Positions 1 to 5,674 of a stretch of DNA of 7,142 bases are shown here, one piece after another. How positions within the stretch are numbered: the stretch's first letter is position 1; each line of letters begins with the position of its first letter. Source of the stretch: Bryobacteraceae bacterium. GTDB taxonomy: Bacteria > Acidobacteriota > Terriglobia > Bryobacterales > Bryobacteraceae. The position numbers and the translations under genes are program-made. Below the pieces are notes generated by a model. It saw only the letters and a list, made by a program, of their open reading frames with translations. It searched no databases and was not told where the DNA came from. Where the stretch lies: the NCBI GenBank assembly GCA_947456995.1, contig CANGVB010000182.1:1-7142 (forward strand). Direction: 5' to 3'.

Positions 1-200
1 AGAGCGGCAAATTTCGGATCCAGAGACCTGAGCGTCGTGCTGAACCGGCTCCAGTCAAAGCCTTGAGATCCCGTAGCCGCCCGATAAAGAATGTACCCGA
101 CCACCAACAGAACGAGCAAAGCCACCCAGGGGATCTTCGGCCCTGTTGCCGCTGGTCGAGAAGAGTTTGAAGAATTTGTTCCCACGTGTGAACTTATCAT
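1..200 (-). CDS. N-terminal part of a membrane protein, probably flippase-like / LPG-synthase transmembrane family (cut by window edge)
   Basis: This is an open minus-strand frame that begins at an ATG at 200-198 and runs off the left edge after 66 full codons without a stop. The start is preceded by GAGG at a normal ribosome-binding distance (complement of about 208-212). The first 22 residues are polar and rich in Ser, Asn and Thr. One clear membrane helix follows (about residues 24-42, IPWVALLVLLVVGYILYR). Next comes a segment reading FDWSRFSTTLRSLDPKF, which resembles the amphipathic lead-in to the second helix of YbhN/AglD-type (UPF0104, lysylphosphatidylglycerol synthase TM) integral membrane proteins, which are about 300-350 aa. 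The family call rests on this short pattern only and is an inference. The gene is divergent from the sigma factor gene, with 35 bases between the two start codons. Confidence 0.55.
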   Translation of the reverse strand, partial: MISSHVGTNSSNSSRPAATGPKIPWVALLVLLVVGYILYRAATGSQGFDWSRFSTTLRSLDPKFAA

Positions 201-217
201 GATAAATCCTCGTTTCT
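189..217 (+). promoter_or_regulatory. Candidate ECF-type promoter of the sigma factor operon
   Basis: TGAACTT (189-195) differs by one base from the GGAACTT type of ECF -35 element. Fifteen bases later CGTTTCT (211-217) resembles the CGTC/CGTT class of ECF -10 elements. A transcript starting near 223 would have a leader of about 13 bases containing the GGAAG Shine-Dalgarno (224-228) and the ATG at 236. ECF factors commonly transcribe their own operon from such sites. The match is by eye and single-copy, so it is tentative. The -35 would lie inside the first codons of the divergent membrane protein gene. Confidence 0.3.
194..205. promoter_or_regulatory. 12-base perfect palindrome between the divergent genes
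   Basis: TTATCATGATAA is identical to its own reverse complement. Its centre falls on the start codon of the minus-strand membrane gene and within the spacer of the candidate promoter for the sigma operon. It could be an operator for both divergent genes. Short AT-rich palindromes also occur by chance, and the only other copy of its core nearby is the partial TCATGAT at 234-240. Confidence 0.3.
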
Positions 218-235
218 CTTATCGGAAGACAGTTC

Positions 236-910
236 ATGATTCATCTGACCAACAGCACCGCAGCCGGCAACCACTGGATGGCACCGCTTTTTCAGGCCGA
301 AACTGGACAGTCCCTCTCTCAAAACTCTCGCTGGGAAACCGCATTGGACGCCGATTCAATACTGGTTGAGCGCTGCCTGGAAGGAGATCAGGGATCCTGG
401 GAAGACCTGGTCAAAGTCCACACAAGGCGCGTTTATGCCATTTGCTACCGCTTCGTCGGTAAAGACGAAGAGGCCCAGGATCTGACGCAGGAAGTGTTCT
501 TGCGCATTTTCAAGACACTCCGAAGTTTTCGTTCTGGCGAAGGGAGCTTTGCTGTCTGGCTCACTCGCCTGACACGCAACCTCTTGATCGACAACTACCG
601 CAGAACCAAAGGCGAGCGGATGACCGATTCGCTTGAAACTCAGTTGCCGATGATCGAAGAGACTTCACTCGCCGGCGGTCGCACCGACGGTCTGCTTGCC
701 GGACGCGAAGCCAGCGAACTCCTCCAGGGCGCCCTTCAAAAGCTCTCCCCGGAATTGCGCGAAGCCGTAATCTTGCGCGACTTGCAGGAAATGGAATATC
801 GGGAAATCGCAACCACTCTCAGCGTCCCCGAAGGAACAGTAAAAAGCCGGTTAAACCGGGGCCGTGCAGAACTTGCGCGGATTTTGAAGCGGCAGAAGGT
901 GGCGATCTAG
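236..910 (+). CDS. ECF-type RNA polymerase sigma factor (sigma-70 family)
   Basis: The 224-aa product is a two-domain extracytoplasmic-function sigma factor that redirects RNA polymerase to a dedicated promoter set. Sigma region 2 spans about residues 41-128, with region 2.2 reading DLTQEVFLRIFKTLRSFR (82-99) and a region 2.3/2.4 stretch FAVWLTRLTRNLLIDNYRR. A variable linker follows (about 129-162). Sigma region 4 spans about 163-220, with a helix-turn-helix YREIATTLSVPEGTVKSRLN that binds the -35. About 40 residues before region 2 match nothing I know. The ATG at 236 is chosen because GGAAG (224-228) lies 7 bases upstream; the alternative Met15 at 278 has no such site. The stop codon TAG abuts the ATG of the anti-sigma gene, which identifies the pair. 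The ECF subgroup cannot be assigned by eye. Confidence 0.95.
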   Translation: MIHLTNSTAAGNHWMAPLFQAETGQSLSQNSRWETALDADSILVERCLEGDQGSWEDLVKVHTRRVYAICYRFVGKDEEAQDLTQEVFLRIFKTLRSFRSGEGSFAVWLTRLTRNLLIDNYRRTKGERMTDSLETQLPMIEETSLAGGRTDGLLAGREASELLQGALQKLSPELREAVILRDLQEMEYREIATTLSVPEGTVKSRLNRGRAELARILKRQKVAI

Positions 911-1489
911 ATGAACGAACTACACTGCCTCCAAATCGACGAATTGCTTTGCGATTACGTGGACGGCACGCTGAGTGCCGAAAACAAAGTTGCTTTTGAA
1001 GCCCACACCGCCCACTGCGCGGCCTGCCAGGAACTGGTAGCCGACGTCACCGGAGCTGTCAACTTCATGGAGCGGGCGGCGTTGGTTGAGGCTCCTAAAG
1101 AACTGGTTACCCGCATCCTCTTCCATACACCGAAGCAGGCTCCCCTGCTCGAAGCGATGGCCAAAAAGGATTGGATGAAACGCTGGCTCGCACCCCTGAT
1201 CCAGCCACGATTCGCCATGGGCATGGCGATGACAATTTTGAGTTTTTCGATGCTCGGTAAATTTGTCGCTCCCGTGCGCCAACTCAAACCGAGCGACCTC
1301 GACCCAGTCAAAGTGTGGCGTAGCGTAGACGATTCCGCTCACCGCACCTGGGATAAATTTGTCAAGTATTACGACAACCTCAGGCTGGTCTACGAAGTCC
1401 AGACCGCCATTGATGACATCAAGGGCGAACCAGAGGAGCAGGCCGGAGCAGCAAAATCCAACACCAAGAAGAGTGGAGAGTCAAAATGA
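911..1489 (+). CDS. Zinc-finger (ZAS/zf-HC2) transmembrane anti-sigma factor
   Basis: The 192-aa partner of the upstream sigma factor begins at the base after the sigma stop codon, with AAGGTGG at 896-902 as ribosome-binding site. The N-terminal domain (about 1-60) carries the zinc anti-sigma motif H32-x3-C36-x2-C39 in HTAHCAAC, with C14 or H5/C6 as possible further ligands. In this family that domain clamps the sigma factor in the cytoplasm. A basic, Trp-containing segment (85-100) leads into a single membrane helix (about 101-119, FAMGMAMTILSFSMLGKF). A 70-residue outer part follows, ending in a charged tail rich in Lys, Glu and Ser. The outer part has no recognisable sensor domain. By analogy with the family, release would come through zinc/thiol chemistry or proteolysis; which one applies is not visible. 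Its TGA overlaps the next start as ATGA. Confidence 0.9.
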   Translation: MNELHCLQIDELLCDYVDGTLSAENKVAFEAHTAHCAACQELVADVTGAVNFMERAALVEAPKELVTRILFHTPKQAPLLEAMAKKDWMKRWLAPLIQPRFAMGMAMTILSFSMLGKFVAPVRQLKPSDLDPVKVWRSVDDSAHRTWDKFVKYYDNLRLVYEVQTAIDDIKGEPEEQAGAAKSNTKKSGESK

Positions 1490-2181
1490 ACCCCACCGAG
1501 AATACTGAAAATCAGGCACCTCAACCGGAAATCCAGAGCGCCCCTGTTGTCGGCTACTGCCGTGCAACCGGTAAAGCGTTAACCGCAGCCGACGCCGTTT
1601 ACGTCAGTGGCGTCCTTTATTCAAAAGACTACGCTGAACAAACGAAGCTCAAGCCAGAACCCGCTTCGCCTTATGCCGAACCGATGGTGAGCGTCCCAAA
1701 AAGCAATGCCGACGTCTCCCCCGGCTGGGCTTTCGTGCTCGGGCTGATTCCCGGCGTCGGCGCCATCTACAACCAGCAATACGCCAAGGGTATCTTTCAC
1801 ATCATCGTCTTCGCGATGCTGATCTCCATTGTCGATCGCGCTGGCGCAGGTGGCCCCCTCATCGGCTTCCTGATTGCAGGCTGGTATTTCTATATGCCTT
1901 TCGAGGCTTATCACACCGCGCAAAGGCGCCAGCGTGGAGAGGCGGTAGACGAAATGAGTGGCTTGGTCAATTTACCTGCAGGCATGAAGAAGCTCCCCAT
2001 CGGCCCCTTTATGCTGATCGGCTTCGGCTTCATCTTTTTGCTCGACAATCTGGGCCTCCTGCGCATCGACGAGATCCTCCGCTTCTGGCCTGTCCTGATG
2101 ATTGCCGCCGGCGTCATCCTCCTCATGCAGCGTCTTCAGGCTGCTGAAGCAATCAAGGAGGGCCCAAACAATGCCGACTAG
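1486..2181 (+). CDS. Multi-pass membrane protein with a TM2-like region and a C-terminal LiaF-like hairpin
   Basis: The 231-aa product overlaps the anti-sigma stop by ATGA and has GGAGAG (1475-1480) 5 bases upstream. Residues 20-52 look like a small B-box or zinc-ribbon type head, with YCRATGKALTAADAVYV then GVLYSKDYAE, but only one Cys (C25) remains, so metal binding is doubtful. After a Pro-rich linker there are two or three membrane segments (about 81-116 and 122-139) around GLIPGVGAIYNQQYAKG. This resembles TM2-type proteins, where a Gly-rich first helix is followed by a YxxxxxxG turn. The C-terminus (171-214) is a two-helix hairpin, GPFMLIGFGFIFLLDN then WPVLMIAAGVILL, matching the LiaI/LiaF-like TM domain (DUF5668 type). 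The same hairpin recurs in the next two genes. It is probably an inner-membrane protein linked to the sigma system; its biochemical role is unknown. Confidence 0.8.
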   Translation: MNPTENTENQAPQPEIQSAPVVGYCRATGKALTAADAVYVSGVLYSKDYAEQTKLKPEPASPYAEPMVSVPKSNADVSPGWAFVLGLIPGVGAIYNQQYAKGIFHIIVFAMLISIVDRAGAGGPLIGFLIAGWYFYMPFEAYHTAQRRQRGEAVDEMSGLVNLPAGMKKLPIGPFMLIGFGFIFLLDNLGLLRIDEILRFWPVLMIAAGVILLMQRLQAAEAIKEGPNNAD

Positions 2182-2350
2182 TATTGGGCTCGTCTCTGCC
2201 ATTCGTGGCCCGGTGATCCTCATCACCCTGGGCACACTCATCGCAATTGATCATGCTGGCGGTTTGCGCTTCAGCCGCACCTGGCCCATCCTGATCATCA
2301 TGTTTGGACTATTGAAACTTGCCGAATACATGAAAGGAGGCAACCAGTGA
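2171..2350 (+). CDS. Small (59-aa) two-helix membrane protein, stand-alone LiaF-like hairpin
   Basis: The start is set at the ATG at 2171. It has a strong Shine-Dalgarno AAGGAGG (2155-2161) 9 bases upstream and overlaps the preceding gene by 11 bases. An in-frame ATG at 2102 would add 23 low-complexity residues encoded wholly inside the preceding gene and has no such site. The product is almost only a hairpin: helix one about 13-27 (GPVILITLGTLIAID), a short turn, then helix two about 37-53 (TWPILIIMFGLLKLAEYM). Its spacing of GP, the LI-x-x-G motif, WP and LAE equals that of the C-terminus of the preceding protein and the N-terminus of the next one. It is probably an inner-membrane partner of its neighbours, perhaps by hairpin-hairpin packing. 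No enzymatic residues are visible. Its own stop overlaps the next start as GTGA. Confidence 0.8.
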   Translation: MPTSIGLVSAIRGPVILITLGTLIAIDHAGGLRFSRTWPILIIMFGLLKLAEYMKGGNQ

Positions 2351-3780
2351 GAAATTCTTTTGTCGGCCCGCTCGTTCTAATTGGACTGGGCATTCTCTTT
2401 CTTGCCAACAATCTTCGGCCTGATCTTTCACCCTGGCGCCTCCTGATCGACTATTGGCCGTACCTCTTGATCCTCTGGGGTGTCGTCCGTCTGGCTGAAA
2501 TTGCCTTCCTCGCAGCCCGCAACCAGCCTCTCCCCAAGCGCGGCGTCAGTGGTGGCGAATGGGGCCTGATCATCTTTATCTCAGTCGTGGCCAGCGGCAT
2601 GTGGTTCGCCTTCGACGCGAGAGATAAAATCCGCTCCGGCCGCGTCAATCTTCGCGGCCTGCAAATCTTCGGCGAAACTTTTGAATACCCGGTCAGCGCC
2701 AATGTAGCCTGCACAAAGAACCCTCGTATCATTGTTGAAAACCGCCGTGGCAACGTCCGCCTCGTCGGCTCTGACAAAGATGAAATCAACGTCAGCGGGC
2801 ATAAATCCGTGATGGGCCTCGACAAGGCAGAAGCAGACCGCATCAACGAACGCATGAAACTCGAAGTGGTCGTCCAGGGCGATCAGGTAGTGATCCGCAC
2901 CAATCAGGAAAGCGCCGCCACCGACAATCGTGTTGATGCCGACCTCGAAGTACATATACCCAAGGGCTCCTCCGTGGAATGCCGTGGAACCTACGGCGAC
3001 TTCGACGTAACCCAGATCACCGGCAACTTTGAAGTTCGCTCCGACAATGCTGGCGTTCGTGGCCAGGATATCGGTGGCAACGTTCGAATCGACTTGCGTC
3101 GCAGCGATGTCGTCCGCCTCACTCGCGTCAAGGGCAACGTCGACATCAAGGGTTCTCGCGCCGACGATATCGAACTCGACGAGATCGCAGGCCAGGCCGT
3201 TGTGGAAGGTCAGTTCTCCGGCAATATCGACTTCCGCAGAATCGACAAGGGCCTGCGCTTTGTCAGCGAAAGAACCAACCTCAACATTGAACGCCTGAAA
3301 GGCCGTGCCCACCTCTCCGACGGAGATCTCGAAGTCGAAGACATCCTCGGCCCGATGAAGCTGCGAAGCCGCTCGAAAGACGTCCGCATCACCGGCTTCT
3401 CAAGCCCCCTCGATATCGAACTGGACCGTGGAGACATCGAACTCTCACCCGGCAGTTCAACCCTCGCAACCATCGTCGCCAAGACCTCCAGCGGTGCGGT
3501 AACGATGCATCTTCCGGAAAACGCAAAGTACGATCTCGAAGCCATTACCCGGCGCGGCGAAGTCGACAACCTCTTCGGCTCTCCCCTCGACCGGCGTGAG
3601 GACGACCGTGGCGGCTCCATCCGGGGCAACAACGGCGGGCCCAGGATCAGCCTCGAAACCGGCCGTGGCAGCATGACAGTAACTCGCGGCGGGATTATGA
3701 GCAGCCGCATGGACATGTCCATGCCAAAACCTCCCAAAACCCCCGAAGCCCCCAAACCGCCCACCGTCGTTGAACGCTAG
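2347..3780 (+). CDS. LiaF-like membrane hairpin fused to a large DUF4097 beta-repeat domain
   Basis: The 477-aa product starts at GTG (2347), which overlaps the previous stop. An excellent AAAGGAGG (2333-2340) lies 6 bases upstream. Residues 6-55 form the LiaF-like hairpin (GPLVLIGLGILFLANN, then YWPYLLILWGVVRLAE). A basic loop AARNQPLPKRG follows, then a third helix (about 72-90). The positive-inside rule would put the loop in the cytoplasm and everything after residue 91 in the periplasm. Residues about 119-449 are a repetitive beta-strand array with turns such as ENRRGNVRLVG, GNVRIDLRRSD, GNVDIKGSRAD and ETGRGSMTVTRG. This is typical of DUF4097, a predicted right-handed beta-helix, adhesin-like domain. 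The tail is Pro/Lys-rich (PKPPKTPEAPKPP). LiaF-type proteins in Firmicutes regulate cell-envelope stress signalling; a similar role here beside a sigma/anti-sigma pair is inference. It is the last gene of the operon. Confidence 0.85.
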   Translation: MRNSFVGPLVLIGLGILFLANNLRPDLSPWRLLIDYWPYLLILWGVVRLAEIAFLAARNQPLPKRGVSGGEWGLIIFISVVASGMWFAFDARDKIRSGRVNLRGLQIFGETFEYPVSANVACTKNPRIIVENRRGNVRLVGSDKDEINVSGHKSVMGLDKAEADRINERMKLEVVVQGDQVVIRTNQESAATDNRVDADLEVHIPKGSSVECRGTYGDFDVTQITGNFEVRSDNAGVRGQDIGGNVRIDLRRSDVVRLTRVKGNVDIKGSRADDIELDEIAGQAVVEGQFSGNIDFRRIDKGLRFVSERTNLNIERLKGRAHLSDGDLEVEDILGPMKLRSRSKDVRITGFSSPLDIELDRGDIELSPGSSTLATIVAKTSSGAVTMHLPENAKYDLEAITRRGEVDNLFGSPLDRREDDRGGSIRGNNGGPRISLETGRGSMTVTRGGIMSSRMDMSMPKPPKTPEAPKPPTVVER

Positions 3781-3811
3781 TCGAAACTCTGTTAAAGAGT
3801 ATGAACAGGGA

Positions 3812-3844
3812 AACCCCGCAACCACTGCGGGGTTCTCTATTTTT
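3812..3844 (+). terminator. Rho-independent terminator closing the sigma operon
   Basis: A perfect 8-bp stem AACCCCGC (3812-3819) / GCGGGGTT (3827-3834) with a 7-base loop is followed by CTCTA and five T (3840-3844). A smaller hairpin ACTCT/AGAGT (3786-3800) sits just before it, 5 bases after the DUF4097 stop codon. The T-run ends only 2 bases before the ATG of the next gene, which is unusual. Confidence 0.75.
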
Positions 3845-3846
3845 AT

Positions 3847-5190
3847 ATGCAAAGACAACACTGGATTCTCACCGGCAAATTCGCCTCGGTACTCTCAATC
3901 CCGCTAATGTTGTGGGCTTACCCCGACGGCGCACCCAGGCGCGCCACCGGCGCTCCAGGCGACAATACCTGCATCCAGAGCAGTTGCCACATCGGCACCA
4001 CCACCAGTAACTCTCCCCTGCTCAGCCTCAGCTTCGAAGGCGGCACTACCTACACCCCCGGCACCAGACAACGCTTCACCATTACCCTTACAGATTCCGC
4101 CCGCAACTATGGCTTCCAGGCCTCGGCCCGCCTTGAAAGCAATCCCTCCTCCGCCCAGGCTGGCACCTTCACTCCAGTCGGCACCACCACCTATGTCCTC
4201 TGTGACAACAATATAGACCGGCCCGCCTCCGGCTGCCCTGCCTCCGCGCCAGTCGAGTTCATCACCCACTCGAGAGCCGGCTCCACCACCACCTTCAGCT
4301 TTGACTGGACGCCTCCAGCCACCGCAGCCGCCGGCCCAGTCGTCATCTACGTCGCCGGTAATGCCAACAACGGCCCCGGCGCAAACGGCGCTAAACTTCA
4401 CCTCAAAAGCCTTCGCCTCACCCCCGTCGGCGTGGTCAGCCCCAAGCCCACAATTAGCTCAGGTGGGGTTGTCTCGGCCAGCTCATTTGGCGGCGGCTCA
4501 ACGGTTGCCCCAGGCTCCTGGATCGAGATCTTCGGCAAAGACCTCTCCACCACCACCAGATCCTGGGCCGGCTCAGACTTCAACGGCTCAACCGCACCCA
4601 CCAGCCTCGATGGAGTCTCCGTTCAGGTAGACGGCTTACCCGCCTTCGTCAACTACATCAGCCCAAATCAAGTGAATGTACAGGTCCCCGCTGACATTGC
4701 TCAGGCCCCCATAGAAGTGGTTCTCACCAATTCCCTGGGCCGCAGCGAAGCCACCACCATCACCGGTGCCGCACGCGCTCCCGGCATCCTCGCGCCACCT
4801 TCCTTCATCGTTGGCGGTAAGCAGTATCTGGTTGCCCAATTCGCCGATGGCACCTACGCTGGCCGCCCGGGCCTGATCGCAGGCCTGAACTTCCGTGCCC
4901 CCATCCCTGGAGATCGCATCGTAATCTACGGCGTCGGCTTCGGCCAGGTGAACCCAGCAATCAACCCCGGCTCCATCGCCACTGTCGCCAGCGACCTCGG
5001 ATCAAGCTTCCGGGCACAGTTGGGAACTGCAACCGCAGTAGCCGAATTCAAAGGCCTCGCCCCAAATTTTGTCGGCCTCTATCAATTCAACCTCGTGGTG
5101 CCCAACCTGCAGGCGGCAGACCACGAGGTCGCATTCGAAATCGATGGAGTCAAAACCAAATCCGGCGTCTATCTGACCACCGCAAACTAG
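3847..5190 (+). CDS. Secreted protein: CX4CH motif, Reeler/choice-of-anchor-like domain and TIGR03437 C-terminal domain
   Basis: The 447-aa product has a signal peptide: basic/polar n-region, hydrophobic FASVLSIPLMLWAY (12-25), and cleavage likely soon after. The mature N-terminus reads TGAPGDNTCIQSSCH, where C42, C47 and H48 form a CX4CH variant of the c-heme motif; relatives with GDxxCxxCH before the same type of domain are known. Residues about 55-195 look like a Reeler/choice-of-anchor V beta-sandwich (YTPGTRQRFTITL, then FSFDWTPPA and VVIYVAGNANNG), with a further Cys pair near 119 and 130. Residues about 200-445 match the TIGR03437 domain (PGSWIEIFGKDL, VNYISPNQVNVQVP, IYGVGFGQVNP), often at the C-terminus of secreted Solibacter-group proteins. 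The function is unknown; it is probably exported. ATG 3847 is the first in-frame start after a TGA at 3802-3804 and has no Shine-Dalgarno; Met21 would destroy the signal peptide. Codons are strongly C-ending. Confidence 0.85.
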   Translation: MQRQHWILTGKFASVLSIPLMLWAYPDGAPRRATGAPGDNTCIQSSCHIGTTTSNSPLLSLSFEGGTTYTPGTRQRFTITLTDSARNYGFQASARLESNPSSAQAGTFTPVGTTTYVLCDNNIDRPASGCPASAPVEFITHSRAGSTTTFSFDWTPPATAAAGPVVIYVAGNANNGPGANGAKLHLKSLRLTPVGVVSPKPTISSGGVVSASSFGGGSTVAPGSWIEIFGKDLSTTTRSWAGSDFNGSTAPTSLDGVSVQVDGLPAFVNYISPNQVNVQVPADIAQAPIEVVLTNSLGRSEATTITGAARAPGILAPPSFIVGGKQYLVAQFADGTYAGRPGLIAGLNFRAPIPGDRIVIYGVGFGQVNPAINPGSIATVASDLGSSFRAQLGTATAVAEFKGLAPNFVGLYQFNLVVPNLQAADHEVAFEIDGVKTKSGVYLTTAN

Positions 5191-5194
5191 ATCA

Positions 5195-5626
5195 CTAGGC
5201 GCGATGCGTATCCGCGCGCCAATTCTTGATCTTCATCTTGATCGATTTCTGATCCAGATTCTTATCAACGGCTTCAGCTGCAAGAGCCAGAAACTCTTCA
5301 TCCGATGCAAATCGCAAGGCAACAATTTGCTGGATGGTTAGCCTTGGGTCCATCAGCTTGCCGGTCATCACAAAGTGACGTAAATTCTCCTCTGCCCTCA
5401 CTCCACGGTCTTGAGCCTTCAGCGCAAACGTACGGCAGAAGAAAGCGGTAAAGAAAATGCAGGGAGTCAGCACTAAAAGCAGCGAAGCGCTATAGACCCG
5501 CTGATGGTCGCCAAACGATTGGTAGAAATTGACTCCAGCCCCAACGAAGCAAAGCAGCAGGGTGAATCCGACGGCAAGAAATCCAGGGACACGCTGAGCG
5601 TGATTTTCATAATTCTGAGTAGGCAT
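5195..5626 (-). CDS. DUF6526-family small membrane protein
   Basis: The 143-aa product has two membrane helices (about 14-34 and 45-64) and a cytoplasmic C-terminal half. The second helix is followed by FALKAQDRGVRAEENLR. Then come LTIQQIVALRFASDEEFLAL (96-115) and KSIKMKIKNWRAD near the end. These blocks match what I recall of DUF6526, a family of unknown function common in Acidobacteria. I place the start at the ATG at 5626 because family members begin M-x-x-QNYxNH, as MPTQNYENH does here. In-frame ATGs at 5635 and 5662 would add 3 or 12 residues; the longest has no ribosome-binding site and leaves only 12 bases to the cupin start. Its stop lies 4 bases from that of the convergent secreted-protein gene. 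Codon use is less C-ending than in its neighbours. Confidence 0.8.
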   Translation of the reverse strand: MPTQNYENHAQRVPGFLAVGFTLLLCFVGAGVNFYQSFGDHQRVYSASLLLVLTPCIFFTAFFCRTFALKAQDRGVRAEENLRHFVMTGKLMDPRLTIQQIVALRFASDEEFLALAAEAVDKNLDQKSIKMKIKNWRADTHRA

Positions 5627-5674
5627 CGAATCCATACTCTCATGATCTTGAGATTGGGCCATAATGCGAAGGTG

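Noticed and set aside
55..237. 60-codon minus-strand frame overlapping the left-edge gene
   Set aside because: The frame starting at 200 stays open to the edge, has a ribosome-binding site and encodes a clear membrane helix. The 60-codon frame has none of these.
2102..2170. Upstream start for the 59-aa hairpin protein
   Set aside because: The added 23 residues are Ser/Arg low-complexity sequence encoded within the preceding gene, and the strong AAGGAGG is placed for the ATG at 2171.
2581..3312. Long minus-strand open frame (243 codons) opposite the DUF4097 gene
   Set aside because: It is fully inside a well-supported gene on the other strand, has a low-complexity Ala/Asp/Val composition that mirrors that gene's codon pattern, and has no ribosome-binding site or family resemblance.
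3904..4401. Minus-strand open frame of 165 codons opposite the secreted-protein gene
   Set aside because: The Gly/Ala/Val-rich product is the shadow of a C-rich gene; there is no recognisable domain or start signal.
5198..5220. GGCGCG / CGCGCC hairpin after the secreted-protein stop as a terminator
   Set aside because: The 6-bp stem has an 11-base loop and no T-run follows in either direction. It lies within the 3' coding end of the DUF6526 gene.
5504..5674. N-terminal extension of the cupin from ATG 5504 or 5642
   Set aside because: The extension overlaps or crowds the start of the divergent DUF6526 gene, shows no cupin similarity and makes the protein longer than its relatives. GTG 5675 aligns from the first residue.
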